This document shows, in pieces, positions 45,421-52,288 of a DNA stretch of 63,542 nucleotides. How positions within the stretch are numbered: position 1 is the first letter of the stretch; each line of letters opens with the position of its first letter. The notes beneath the pieces are model-generated. The model worked only from the letters and a program-made list of their open reading frames with translations. It did no database searches and was not told where the DNA came from. The position numbers were made by a program, and so were the translations under genes. Source of the stretch: CAZZKE01 sp964655005 (GTDB lineage: Bacteria; Pseudomonadota; Alphaproteobacteria; Rhodospirillales; JABHCV01); assembly GCA_964655005.1 (NCBI GenBank), contig CAZZKE010000010.1:1-63542 (forward strand). The letters run 5' to 3'.

Positions 45421-46376
45421 GAGTAATGAACCTTCCGTTCGACAAGATGGCGCTGGATCAGGGTCAAAATCAGGACGAACGCCATGAAAACGACGGTAAT
45501 CGCCGAACCCATGCCAATCAGGTTCTGCTTGACCCCTTTTTCGAAGATTGCGTACATCATCACGTAGGTGCTCTTGGACGGCCCGCCTTTGGTGATCGCA
45601 TCGACCGTGTCGAAGACCTGAAATGAACGAATCGTGGTGATGGTGGCGACGAAGACGGTGGTTGGCCCGAGCGCCGGCCAGGTCACCAGCCGGAACCGGT
45701 CCCAGCCCGATATGGCGCCATCCATTTCGGCGGCGTTGTACAGTTCGCGCGGCGCCGATGTCAGGCCGGCCAGATACAGCACCATGTTGAAGCCGAAGGC
45801 CTGCCAGATGCCGATGAAGCTGATGGTCCACATGGTGTACTTCTTGTCGCCGAACCACAGTGGAAAATTCCCCCGGCAACCGGCGGCATACCAGCTTTTC
45901 GAACTATCCACCCACGGCAGCCAGGCCCAGCTGAACAGGTCTTCAAGCCAGGTTCCACATCCGGACATCAGCGTCTTGTTGACAATGCCGACGGTCGGGT
46001 GAAGCAAAAATTCCCAGACGATGGCCATGGCCAGCAGGGCCGCCATTACCGGCAGGAAATAAATCGTCTTGTATATATCCCCGAAGCGCTTCACGGAGTT
46101 AATCAGCAGCGCCGCGCCCAGGCCCAGCCCGATTGACATCGGCACCACGACCAAAACGTAAGTCGAACTGGCCCACAGCATCTTGGTATAGGTGGAATGA
46201 TTGACCATCCGGGCGTAATTCTTCAGCCCCACCCAGTTCAGCCCGGGGTTTCCCAGGGAATAATCGGTGAATGACAGCCCGGCGGCGATAAATACCGGTA
46301 CGATCAGGATCAGAACCATCAGGATCAGGGCCGGTGCGATAAACATGGTTCCCGCCCTGCTGTGGTGCGCCGACAT
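45417..46376 (-). CDS. ABC transporter permease, UgpA-like
   Basis: A 319-aa CUT1 permease with six membrane helices and the coupling motif ELYNAAEMDGAISGWDRFRLVTWPALGPT. A long extra periplasmic loop lies in the middle (about residues 135-180), with Cys in MSGCGTWLE and AAGCRGN and several Trp. It sits between the ATPase gene (5 bp) and the second permease (4-bp overlap). Confidence 0.88.
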   Translation of the reverse strand: MSAHHSRAGTMFIAPALILMVLILIVPVFIAAGLSFTDYSLGNPGLNWVGLKNYARMVNHSTYTKMLWASSTYVLVVVPMSIGLGLGAALLINSVKRFGDIYKTIYFLPVMAALLAMAIVWEFLLHPTVGIVNKTLMSGCGTWLEDLFSWAWLPWVDSSKSWYAAGCRGNFPLWFGDKKYTMWTISFIGIWQAFGFNMVLYLAGLTSAPRELYNAAEMDGAISGWDRFRLVTWPALGPTTVFVATITTIRSFQVFDTVDAITKGGPSKSTYVMMYAIFEKGVKQNLIGMGSAITVVFMAFVLILTLIQRHLVERKVHYS

Positions 46377-46381
46377 GGGAA

Positions 46382-47518
46382 TCAGGCCTCGCAGAATTCG
46401 ATACGGCGGTTGTCTTCGCCGAAAATCATCGCCGTGCCGGGACCGGCGCGCAGATATATTTCGGCCCCTATGGCGATTCCGGCAACCGCGCCCGGCGTCG
46501 CCCTGGCGACGGTGCGCTGCGCCGAGCCATTGATGTGGCCGTGCAGGAAAAAATCAGAGCCGAGATTTTCCTTGTGCGTCACCGTAAACGGCCAGCGTTG
46601 GTTGTCGCCGCTGTCGGTAACCAGTTGAAAATGTTCCGGGCGGATGCCGACCGAGACCTTGCCGGCGCCTATCGGGGCGCGGCGTTTCAGCGGCGCGCCA
46701 TAGGCGGTTACCCGGCCATACCGGTCGATCTCGCCGGGCAAAAAATTAATTTTAGGACTGCCGATAAATTCGGCGACGCGCTTGTCCATGGGGTTTCCGT
46801 AGATGTCATTCGGCGTGCCCAGTTGCAGAATCTGGCCATCCATCATCACCGCCATGCGATCAGACATGGTCAGCGCCTCGGCCTGATCGTGGGTCACGTA
46901 GATGAAGGTAACACCAAGGTTGCGGTGCAGTTCGGCCAGTTCGGCGCGCATGTGGACACGCAGGGCCGCGTCCAGATTAGACAGCGGTTCATCCATCAGG
47001 AACGCCGCGGGTTTGCGCACCATGGCCCGGCCCAGGGCGACGCGCTGGCGCTGGCCACCGGAAAGCTGCCCCGGCTTGCGTTCCAGCAAATGGCCAATCT
47101 TGAGGGTTTCGGAAATTTCCAGGATGCTGTCATTCAGAGCGTCCAGCCGGCCCCGGCGGCCCGGAACCAACGCCCCGACGAAGGGCATGCGTTCCCAGAA
47201 ACCCAGGTCGCGGAGCATCAGCGGCGTCGCCATGTTTTGCCGCACCGTCATATGCGGATACAAGGCATAAGACTGGAACACCATGGCCAGGTCGCGCTTG
47301 CTGGGCCGCATGGCGTTAACTGTTGCGCCGTTAATGGCGACCTCGCCGTGATCCGGGTTTTCCAGCCCCGCGACAATTCTCAACAGCGTCGATTTACCGC
47401 AACCGGATGGCCCGACAAGGGTTAGAAATTCGCCATCGGTAACATGCAAGTCGATACCCCTGAGTACCTCCGTATTGCCGTAGTTCTTGGTGATTCCATC
47501 GAGGTCGATGCCGGCCAT
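46382..47518 (-). CDS. ABC transporter ATPase, UgpC/MalK-like
   Basis: A 378-aa ATPase with Walker A GPSGCGKST, signature LSGGQRQR, Walker B AFLMDEPLSNLD and a C-terminal TOBE-type regulatory domain (VSVGIRPEHFQL). ATG47518 is chosen because AGGAG lies 8 bases upstream. It is the first gene of the minus-strand transporter-phosphodiesterase operon, and divergent from a LysR regulator gene. Confidence 0.9.
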   Translation of the reverse strand: MAGIDLDGITKNYGNTEVLRGIDLHVTDGEFLTLVGPSGCGKSTLLRIVAGLENPDHGEVAINGATVNAMRPSKRDLAMVFQSYALYPHMTVRQNMATPLMLRDLGFWERMPFVGALVPGRRGRLDALNDSILEISETLKIGHLLERKPGQLSGGQRQRVALGRAMVRKPAAFLMDEPLSNLDAALRVHMRAELAELHRNLGVTFIYVTHDQAEALTMSDRMAVMMDGQILQLGTPNDIYGNPMDKRVAEFIGSPKINFLPGEIDRYGRVTAYGAPLKRRAPIGAGKVSVGIRPEHFQLVTDSGDNQRWPFTVTHKENLGSDFFLHGHINGSAQRTVARATPGAVAGIAIGAEIYLRAGPGTAMIFGEDNRRIEFCEA

Positions 47519-47570
47519 ATCTTTCACTCCTGTCTGGAAGCGAGGTATACGGTCGGAAAAAGACTCCCAT

Positions 47571-47588
47571 ATTACATAAAACAGTAAT
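47571..47588. promoter_or_regulatory. operator candidate in the LysR/transporter divergent promoter
   Basis: ATTACATAAAACAGTAAT is an inverted repeat (ATTAC-N8-GTAAT) in the 95-bp region between the transporter operon and the LysR gene, the classic position for a LysR-type operator. The two halves also sit 11 bp apart like two weak Pho-box units (ATTACAT, CAGTAAT), so PhoB binding is an alternative. Confidence 0.5.
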
Positions 47589-47613
47589 GCTAATGGGCTA
47601 GATAACTAAAGCT

Positions 47614-48498
47614 ATGGGAGTAGCAAAAACGTCACTTACCGCGGCCCGCGTTCGCGCCCTTAACGCCGTTTTCGACGAGGGCAGTTATTCGGCTGCGGCC
47701 CGCCGCCTGGCCATGACCCAACCCGCCGTAAGCCAGGCGGTTCAGGATTTGGAAGACGCCTTCAATGTGCAGTTGTTCGAGCGGCGCGGGCGTAAGCTTA
47801 TGCCGACGGAATTTTGTATGGAACTGGCGCCGCTAACCGAGGAAATCGGGCGTCTGGAAGACGCTGCGCTGTTGTTATTGCAGCGCGGGGAGCGTCTGGA
47901 TACCGGTGTTTTGCGGGTAGGATTCGGCAACCTGATGCCGGGCCTGGCGTTGATTGGCGCTTTCCAGAAACGATTCCCGGATATTCAGGTGCAAGTCGAA
48001 TACGCGATATCGGCCAACATTATCGATGCCGTTCTCGACCGCCGCGTCGATGTCGGCATTCTTCCCAATGTGCCGAAGGACGGCCGGTTCCATTGCAAGG
48101 CGTGTCTGACCCAGGATGTGGTCGCCCTGATTCCCCTGGGGCACCCGCTGGCGGCGTCGAGACGGGTCAGCATATCGGATTTGATAGGGGAAAAGCTGAT
48201 ATTCCACAAGAAGGGCTCGGCAACCCAGAAAGTGGTCGATGCGGCCTTTGAAAAGGCCGGCCTGAAGCCCCGCGCCTCATTGGTCCTGGAAACCGGTGGC
48301 GAAGTTTACGAAGCGGTCACCAACGGACTGGGGATCGCCTTCATGTGGCGGCACGGGACCAGCAGGAAGGACGGGGCCAGGCGCGTTACGGTGGCCGAAA
48401 TCACGGCCACATACGATGAAGTGGTTTTTCGCCGGTCGGATACGGCCAGCCCGGTCGTGGATATGTTTTTCGACGCCATCGATTTTATCAGCTTCTGA
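47614..48498 (+). CDS. LysR family transcriptional regulator
   Basis: A 294-aa LysR-type regulator: an N-terminal winged helix-turn-helix (DEGSYSAAARRLAMTQPAVSQAVQDLE) and a periplasmic-binding-like effector domain from about residue 95. It is transcribed divergently from the Ugp-like transporter operon, which is its probable target, and lies just upstream of phnN. The effector is unknown; a phosphorus compound is plausible from context. Confidence 0.88.
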   Translation: MGVAKTSLTAARVRALNAVFDEGSYSAAARRLAMTQPAVSQAVQDLEDAFNVQLFERRGRKLMPTEFCMELAPLTEEIGRLEDAALLLLQRGERLDTGVLRVGFGNLMPGLALIGAFQKRFPDIQVQVEYAISANIIDAVLDRRVDVGILPNVPKDGRFHCKACLTQDVVALIPLGHPLAASRRVSISDLIGEKLIFHKKGSATQKVVDAAFEKAGLKPRASLVLETGGEVYEAVTNGLGIAFMWRHGTSRKDGARRVTVAEITATYDEVVFRRSDTASPVVDMFFDAIDFISF

Positions 48499-48510
48499 AA
48501 ATTAATCCGG

Positions 48511-48550
48511 GCGTCACAAAACCTTCAAGAAATCGTCATGCGGCGGTAAC
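48511..48550 (+). promoter_or_regulatory. candidate Pho-box array upstream of phnN
   Basis: Four 7-bp units start exactly 11 bp apart: GCGTCAC (48511), CCTTCAA (48522), TCGTCAT (48533) and CGGTAAC (48544). Each matches the PhoB consensus CTGTCAT at 4-5 positions. A weak -10-like TATCAC lies 10 bp after the array (48561-48566), the spacing known for PhoB-activated promoters. Confidence 0.45.
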
Positions 48551-48604
48551 CCGGCGCGAATATCACCCGTCGTGACAGGCAGACTGTGGTTTATAACCGA
48601 ACGG

Positions 48605-49201
48605 GTGAAAAATTTGGCGAACGGGCGGCTGATAGTCGTCGTCGGGCCATCCGGCGCCGGCAAGGATATGCTGATAGACGGCGCCAGAAAAGCGCTGTTC
48701 GGCGATCCGCGATTTCACTTTCCCAGGCGGGAAATCACCCGCCCGGAAGACGCCGGCGGGGAAGATCACCTGGCGGTCAGCTGGGATATGTTCCACGCCC
48801 GGTCACGGGCCGGCGAATACGCGCTTTACTGGCAGGCGCACGACACCGGCTACGGTATCCCGCGTTCCGTGGAAGATTATCTGGGGCAAGGTAAAACGGT
48901 TGTCGTCAATACTTCTCGAACCGTTATCGAACCGGCCAGAGACGGCTATCCCGGAACCGCCATCATCCTGGTCACGGCCCCCAGGGAATTGCTGGCCCGG
49001 CGAATCAGCGCCCGCGGCCGGGAATCCGAAGCGGCGCTCGAAGCCCGGCTGGTCAGAAGCGAGCGGATCATGATTTCCGGCCCGGATGTCCTGACCATCG
49101 TCAACGACGGCGCACCTAAGGAGGCCCTGAACGCCTTCGTCGCCGCCATATCCGGGACAACCCCCGGCGGTTTCGAAGGGCGGCTGTCTTGCCAAGACTG
49201 A
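48605..49201 (+). CDS. phnN: ribose 1,5-bisphosphate phosphokinase PhnN
   Basis: A 198-aa kinase of the guanylate-kinase fold with Walker A VVGPSGAGKD and RREITRPEDAGGEDH, matching PhnN, which makes PRPP from ribose 1,5-bisphosphate in the C-P lyase pathway. GTG48605 is preferred because the candidate promoter would start transcription near or after 48572, where a longer frame begins. It overlaps the next gene by 13 bp. It lies about 12 kb from phnGHIJ. Confidence 0.85.
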   Translation: MKNLANGRLIVVVGPSGAGKDMLIDGARKALFGDPRFHFPRREITRPEDAGGEDHLAVSWDMFHARSRAGEYALYWQAHDTGYGIPRSVEDYLGQGKTVVVNTSRTVIEPARDGYPGTAIILVTAPRELLARRISARGRESEAALEARLVRSERIMISGPDVLTIVNDGAPKEALNAFVAAISGTTPGGFEGRLSCQD

Positions 49202-49893
49202 TCATCGCCCTGGTTCGCCACGGCGCTTATCGGCAACCCCTGAACGTGCCCAGCGCCCATCTTCCGGCGGCCTTGACCCCCGAAGGCGAGGAACAGGCCC
49301 GCCGGGGCGCCGAAGTCCTGCGCCGGACGGCAGACAAAAACGGATGGCGCATTCATCCTGTCATCGATTGCTCGACCTTGTTGCGGGGATGGCGGACGGC
49401 GGCGATTATGTCCCGCGAACCGGGAAATTCAAAATCACCAACATATCGTACGGAACAGTTCGACGCCCTGGCCGAACGGGGATTGGGCGCTGCGGCAAAC
49501 CTGACGATCGAGGAAATAGAAGATGTCGTGGATGGCGATCCCCGGTTCGACCCGCTGCCCTTGGGCTGGAAGTCGGACAGCCGATTCAGGCTGCCCCTGA
49601 TCGGTGCCGAATCGCTGATCGATGCGGGAAAACGGGTCGCCCGGCATGTCTCTGTGCGGGTATCGGCGCTGGGTGCCGAAATATCAACCGATACCGTAAA
49701 AATCTTCGTCGGCCACGGCGCCGCCTTCCGTCACGCTGCCGCCGAATTGGGCGTCCTGACTCTGGCCGAGGTCGGCGGTCTTTCCATGCATCATTGCCGG
49801 CCGGTTTTTCTGGAACAAATTCCGGATGGAACCTGGATTCATGTCGCCGGGCACTGGAAAGAACGCAACCGGAAACCGGAACCACCAGAATAA
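49189..49893 (+). CDS. histidine phosphatase family protein in the phnN-GAK region
   Basis: A 234-aa protein with the catalytic RHG motif at the N-terminus (ALVRHGAYRQPL) and a second catalytic region KIFVGHGAAFRHAAAEL. It starts with TTG49189, overlapping phnN by 13 bp, so it is probably translated from the same message. The phnN neighbour suggests a phosphorylated sugar or phosphoprotein substrate. It is also a natural counterpart to the kinases encoded just downstream. The substrate is unknown. Confidence 0.78.
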   Translation: MPRLIIALVRHGAYRQPLNVPSAHLPAALTPEGEEQARRGAEVLRRTADKNGWRIHPVIDCSTLLRGWRTAAIMSREPGNSKSPTYRTEQFDALAERGLGAAANLTIEEIEDVVDGDPRFDPLPLGWKSDSRFRLPLIGAESLIDAGKRVARHVSVRVSALGAEISTDTVKIFVGHGAAFRHAAAELGVLTLAEVGGLSMHHCRPVFLEQIPDGTWIHVAGHWKERNRKPEPPE

Positions 49894-49909
49894 TAAATGA
49901 GGCGACGCA

Positions 49910-51259
49910 GTGACGATATATTTTCGCGATGATCTGTTTCCCAGGTACCGGGGCCTTGAATGGCTGGGCGGAACCCTTCCCGGCGATGGCGCGCCGTGGC
50001 CGTCGCCGCACGACTATTCCCGCATCTTCCGGTCCGGCGACGAATTCGAGGCCCAGGAGCAGGAAATTCGGGATTACGCCGGGACCAAATCATGGTTGTG
50101 GCCCGACCGCCCGCAGTATTTTTTTACCGACATGCACGCCGACGCGGAAGCCTTTTTAAGATCGCTTGTCGCATCCGGCGGCGTTGAAAAAACCGGACCC
50201 GAAGATAGCGACATGACGTTGACCGAAAGCGGACAAAAGGCGGCGTTCATCATCGGCGGCGACTGTTTCGACAAGGGGCCGCATAACCTTCGCCTGTTGA
50301 GGGCGATCGGCCACCTGCGGGATACCGGCGCCGACCTGACGCTACTTGTCGGCAACCACGACCTTCGAACATATATCGGCCTGGCCTGCGCCGGTCGCCG
50401 GGATGTCCGTCACGCGCACCTGTTCGTTCGCATGGGCGGCAAGACCGTGCCGCTTCTCAAGGAAATTCACGACGCCTATCTGGCCGGCGGCGAGGGCGAA
50501 AAGCCGCTTGGCGATGACTATGTACGAGAAGTCCTGTTCCCCGGAGAATCGTGGTACCGGGATTTCCCGGATGCGGTTTCCGGCCTGCTCCCACCCGCCC
50601 GCATCAGGAAGGAAGTACGGCGCATACGGGAAAAAAGCCGCGAATTTCAAGCCCGCTGCCGGGAGACGGGAATGTCGTTGGCGAACGTATATGCCGCCAT
50701 GAAAAAAGCCCAACAACTGTTGCTGCATCCGAAGGGGGAATTTTCCTGGTATTTTCGCGACATGAAACTGGCCCACAAGGCAGGTTCCTTCCTTATGGCG
50801 CATGGCGGGGTCGATGACCGGGTCGCCGCCATTTTGCGCTCCGGCGGGGTCGACGCCCTTAATGCGGATTTCGCGGCGGCCCGAAAGGACAATTTGTTCG
50901 AGTTGTATAACGGCCCGCTCGGCAACGTCTTTCGAACCAAATACCGTCCCGTTGATTTTGCCTTCACCGAACGGGGGCTTAAGGATATTCATGCCGCAGG
51001 CATATATGCCATTATGCACGGACACCGAAATCTGGTGAGGGGGCAACAGATCACCCTTCGCAACGGGCTGCTGAACTTCGAGTGTGATGCGACGGTGGAC
51101 GCCGGTTCCAGGCGGAATGAAGGACTGGCCGGGGTCGGTGGCGCGGTCACCGTCATTCACCCCGATGCCCATATCTTCGGCATCAGCACCGACTATCCGC
51201 TGGTTAAGGTGTTCGATCCTACCCGCGTATGCGGCCTGACAACCGTGGTTTCTGGCTGA
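49910..51259 (+). CDS. PPP-type metallophosphatase
   Basis: A 449-aa phosphatase with calcineurin-like metal motifs in order: TDMHAD (73-78), GGDCFDKGP (116-124), GNHD (148-151), a large helical insertion, AHGG and MHGHRN. The spacing and the GDxxDxG form fit the PPP phosphoprotein/diadenosine tetraphosphate phosphatase group more than small phosphodiesterases. It lies 16 bp after the histidine phosphatase gene and immediately upstream of the GAK genes. A role reversing GAK-dependent phosphorylation is a hypothesis. Confidence 0.78.
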   Translation: MTIYFRDDLFPRYRGLEWLGGTLPGDGAPWPSPHDYSRIFRSGDEFEAQEQEIRDYAGTKSWLWPDRPQYFFTDMHADAEAFLRSLVASGGVEKTGPEDSDMTLTESGQKAAFIIGGDCFDKGPHNLRLLRAIGHLRDTGADLTLLVGNHDLRTYIGLACAGRRDVRHAHLFVRMGGKTVPLLKEIHDAYLAGGEGEKPLGDDYVREVLFPGESWYRDFPDAVSGLLPPARIRKEVRRIREKSREFQARCRETGMSLANVYAAMKKAQQLLLHPKGEFSWYFRDMKLAHKAGSFLMAHGGVDDRVAAILRSGGVDALNADFAAARKDNLFELYNGPLGNVFRTKYRPVDFAFTERGLKDIHAAGIYAIMHGHRNLVRGQQITLRNGLLNFECDATVDAGSRRNEGLAGVGGAVTVIHPDAHIFGISTDYPLVKVFDPTRVCGLTTVVSG

Positions 51260-51265
51260 ATGCTA

Positions 51266-51311
51266 TAGTCACAAAAAATTCATAAATCTGTAACTGAAAA
51301 CTATCTATAGT
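51266..51311 (+). promoter_or_regulatory. candidate Pho box and promoter of the GAK gene cluster
   Basis: Three units at 11-bp steps: TAGTCAC (51266), AATTCAT (51277) and CTGTAAC (51288). The last two with their AAAT spacer match 13 of 18 bases of the PhoB consensus. A -10-like TATAGT (51306-51311) follows after 11 bp, the expected PhoB-promoter geometry. It lies in the 208-bp gap before the first amphi-Trp gene. Confidence 0.6.
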
Positions 51312-51467
51312 AAGCTTTTCCCGAGAGTAGAATATTGGAAGCCACGGAAGCGGGGTCGCCAATTTGGCTCCTGGGTAGCTGGTCCCGCCTTCCTTCTTGC
51401 GCAAGATGGAATTGGCGGTGGGCGCCGGTGACGAAAAAGTTCCGAAAAATAATCCTGGGAGTTTCGC

Positions 51468-51974
51468 ATGACCGGAATCAGCAAGAACAAATCTGTGCCG
51501 AAGAATAGCCCCGCCAGGAAAACCGGTTCCGCCGTGAAGTCCGACAAGGAAACCGCCAAGGCCGCCCTGGAAACTGCGGCAGGGATCAAGGAAAAGGCGT
51601 GCGACCGGAAAGAAGGTAAGAAAAGGGCCGAAAAGCAAGCCAGGGATAAGGCCAGACTGACAAAAAAAGCTTCCGACAAGGCCCGTAAGGCGGCCCGGAA
51701 AAAGACCGGCAAGCAGGGCAAGGATAAATCGAAAATCGTATATCAAAGCAGTATGCAGCGCCTTGAAGCGGTTAATTATTTCGACGCGCTTACCGTTGGT
51801 CTCAAGAAGGGTTCCGTCCAGTTCAAGCAGGGCGACAACACCATCATCGTCACGCCCCCGGAAACGGTCGATGTGGAAATTCACGCCAGTAAAAAGGGTC
51901 GCAAGGAAACGGTTACGTTCGAACTTTCCTGGGTTTCGGAAAAGACTTCCGACCTTTTGATTTCGTCAAAATGA
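51468..51974 (+). CDS. amphi-Trp domain protein with a histone-like basic tail (GAK system)
   Basis: A 168-aa protein in two parts. Residues 1-88 are very rich in Lys, Ala and Arg (about 30 basic residues), like histone H1 tails or other polyanion-binding segments. Residues about 89-158 are an amphi-Trp domain: a helix (MQRLEAVNYFDALTVGLKKG), beta strands and the terminal FELSW with the defining Trp155. The amphi-Trp domain is a marker of the GAK (grasp, amphi-Trp, kinase) system of unknown function. A GGGAG ribosome binding site precedes the ATG. Confidence 0.8.
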   Translation: MTGISKNKSVPKNSPARKTGSAVKSDKETAKAALETAAGIKEKACDRKEGKKRAEKQARDKARLTKKASDKARKAARKKTGKQGKDKSKIVYQSSMQRLEAVNYFDALTVGLKKGSVQFKQGDNTIIVTPPETVDVEIHASKKGRKETVTFELSWVSEKTSDLLISSK

Positions 51975-52002
51975 TTTGGATGTTTAATGGAGTCCTTGGC
52001 AG

Positions 52003-52287
52003 ATGACGCCAGAACGACGAGACCGCATATTCGGCCACGAGAGTCTTCAGGACAGAAAATCCATAGAGGCTTATTTGAAGGCGATGACCGATGGCGTGTC
52101 GAAAGGCGTTTTGTCACTTTCCGACAACGCCAACGAGATAACCCTGAATCCGGATGGCCTGATCAGGTTTAACGTGGAAGTTCATAGTGAACGCAATCGC
52201 CGCAGGCTTCTGATCACGCTTGACTGGAAGGAAGAAGACGAGAGCGCAAGCGACGATTCCGGAATTCTCGTAATTTCCGCCGAATAA
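52003..52287 (+). CDS. second amphi-Trp domain protein (GAK system)
   Basis: A 94-aa acidic protein with one amphi-Trp domain: a helix (SIEAYLKAMTDGVSKGVL), a strand region and LLITLDWKEE with Trp75. It lacks the basic tail of its upstream neighbour, so the two may form a complementary basic/acidic pair. It lies 28 bp after the first and one base before the PhoU-kinase gene. Confidence 0.78.
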   Translation: MTPERRDRIFGHESLQDRKSIEAYLKAMTDGVSKGVLSLSDNANEITLNPDGLIRFNVEVHSERNRRRLLITLDWKEEDESASDDSGILVISAE

Positions 52288-52288
52288 T

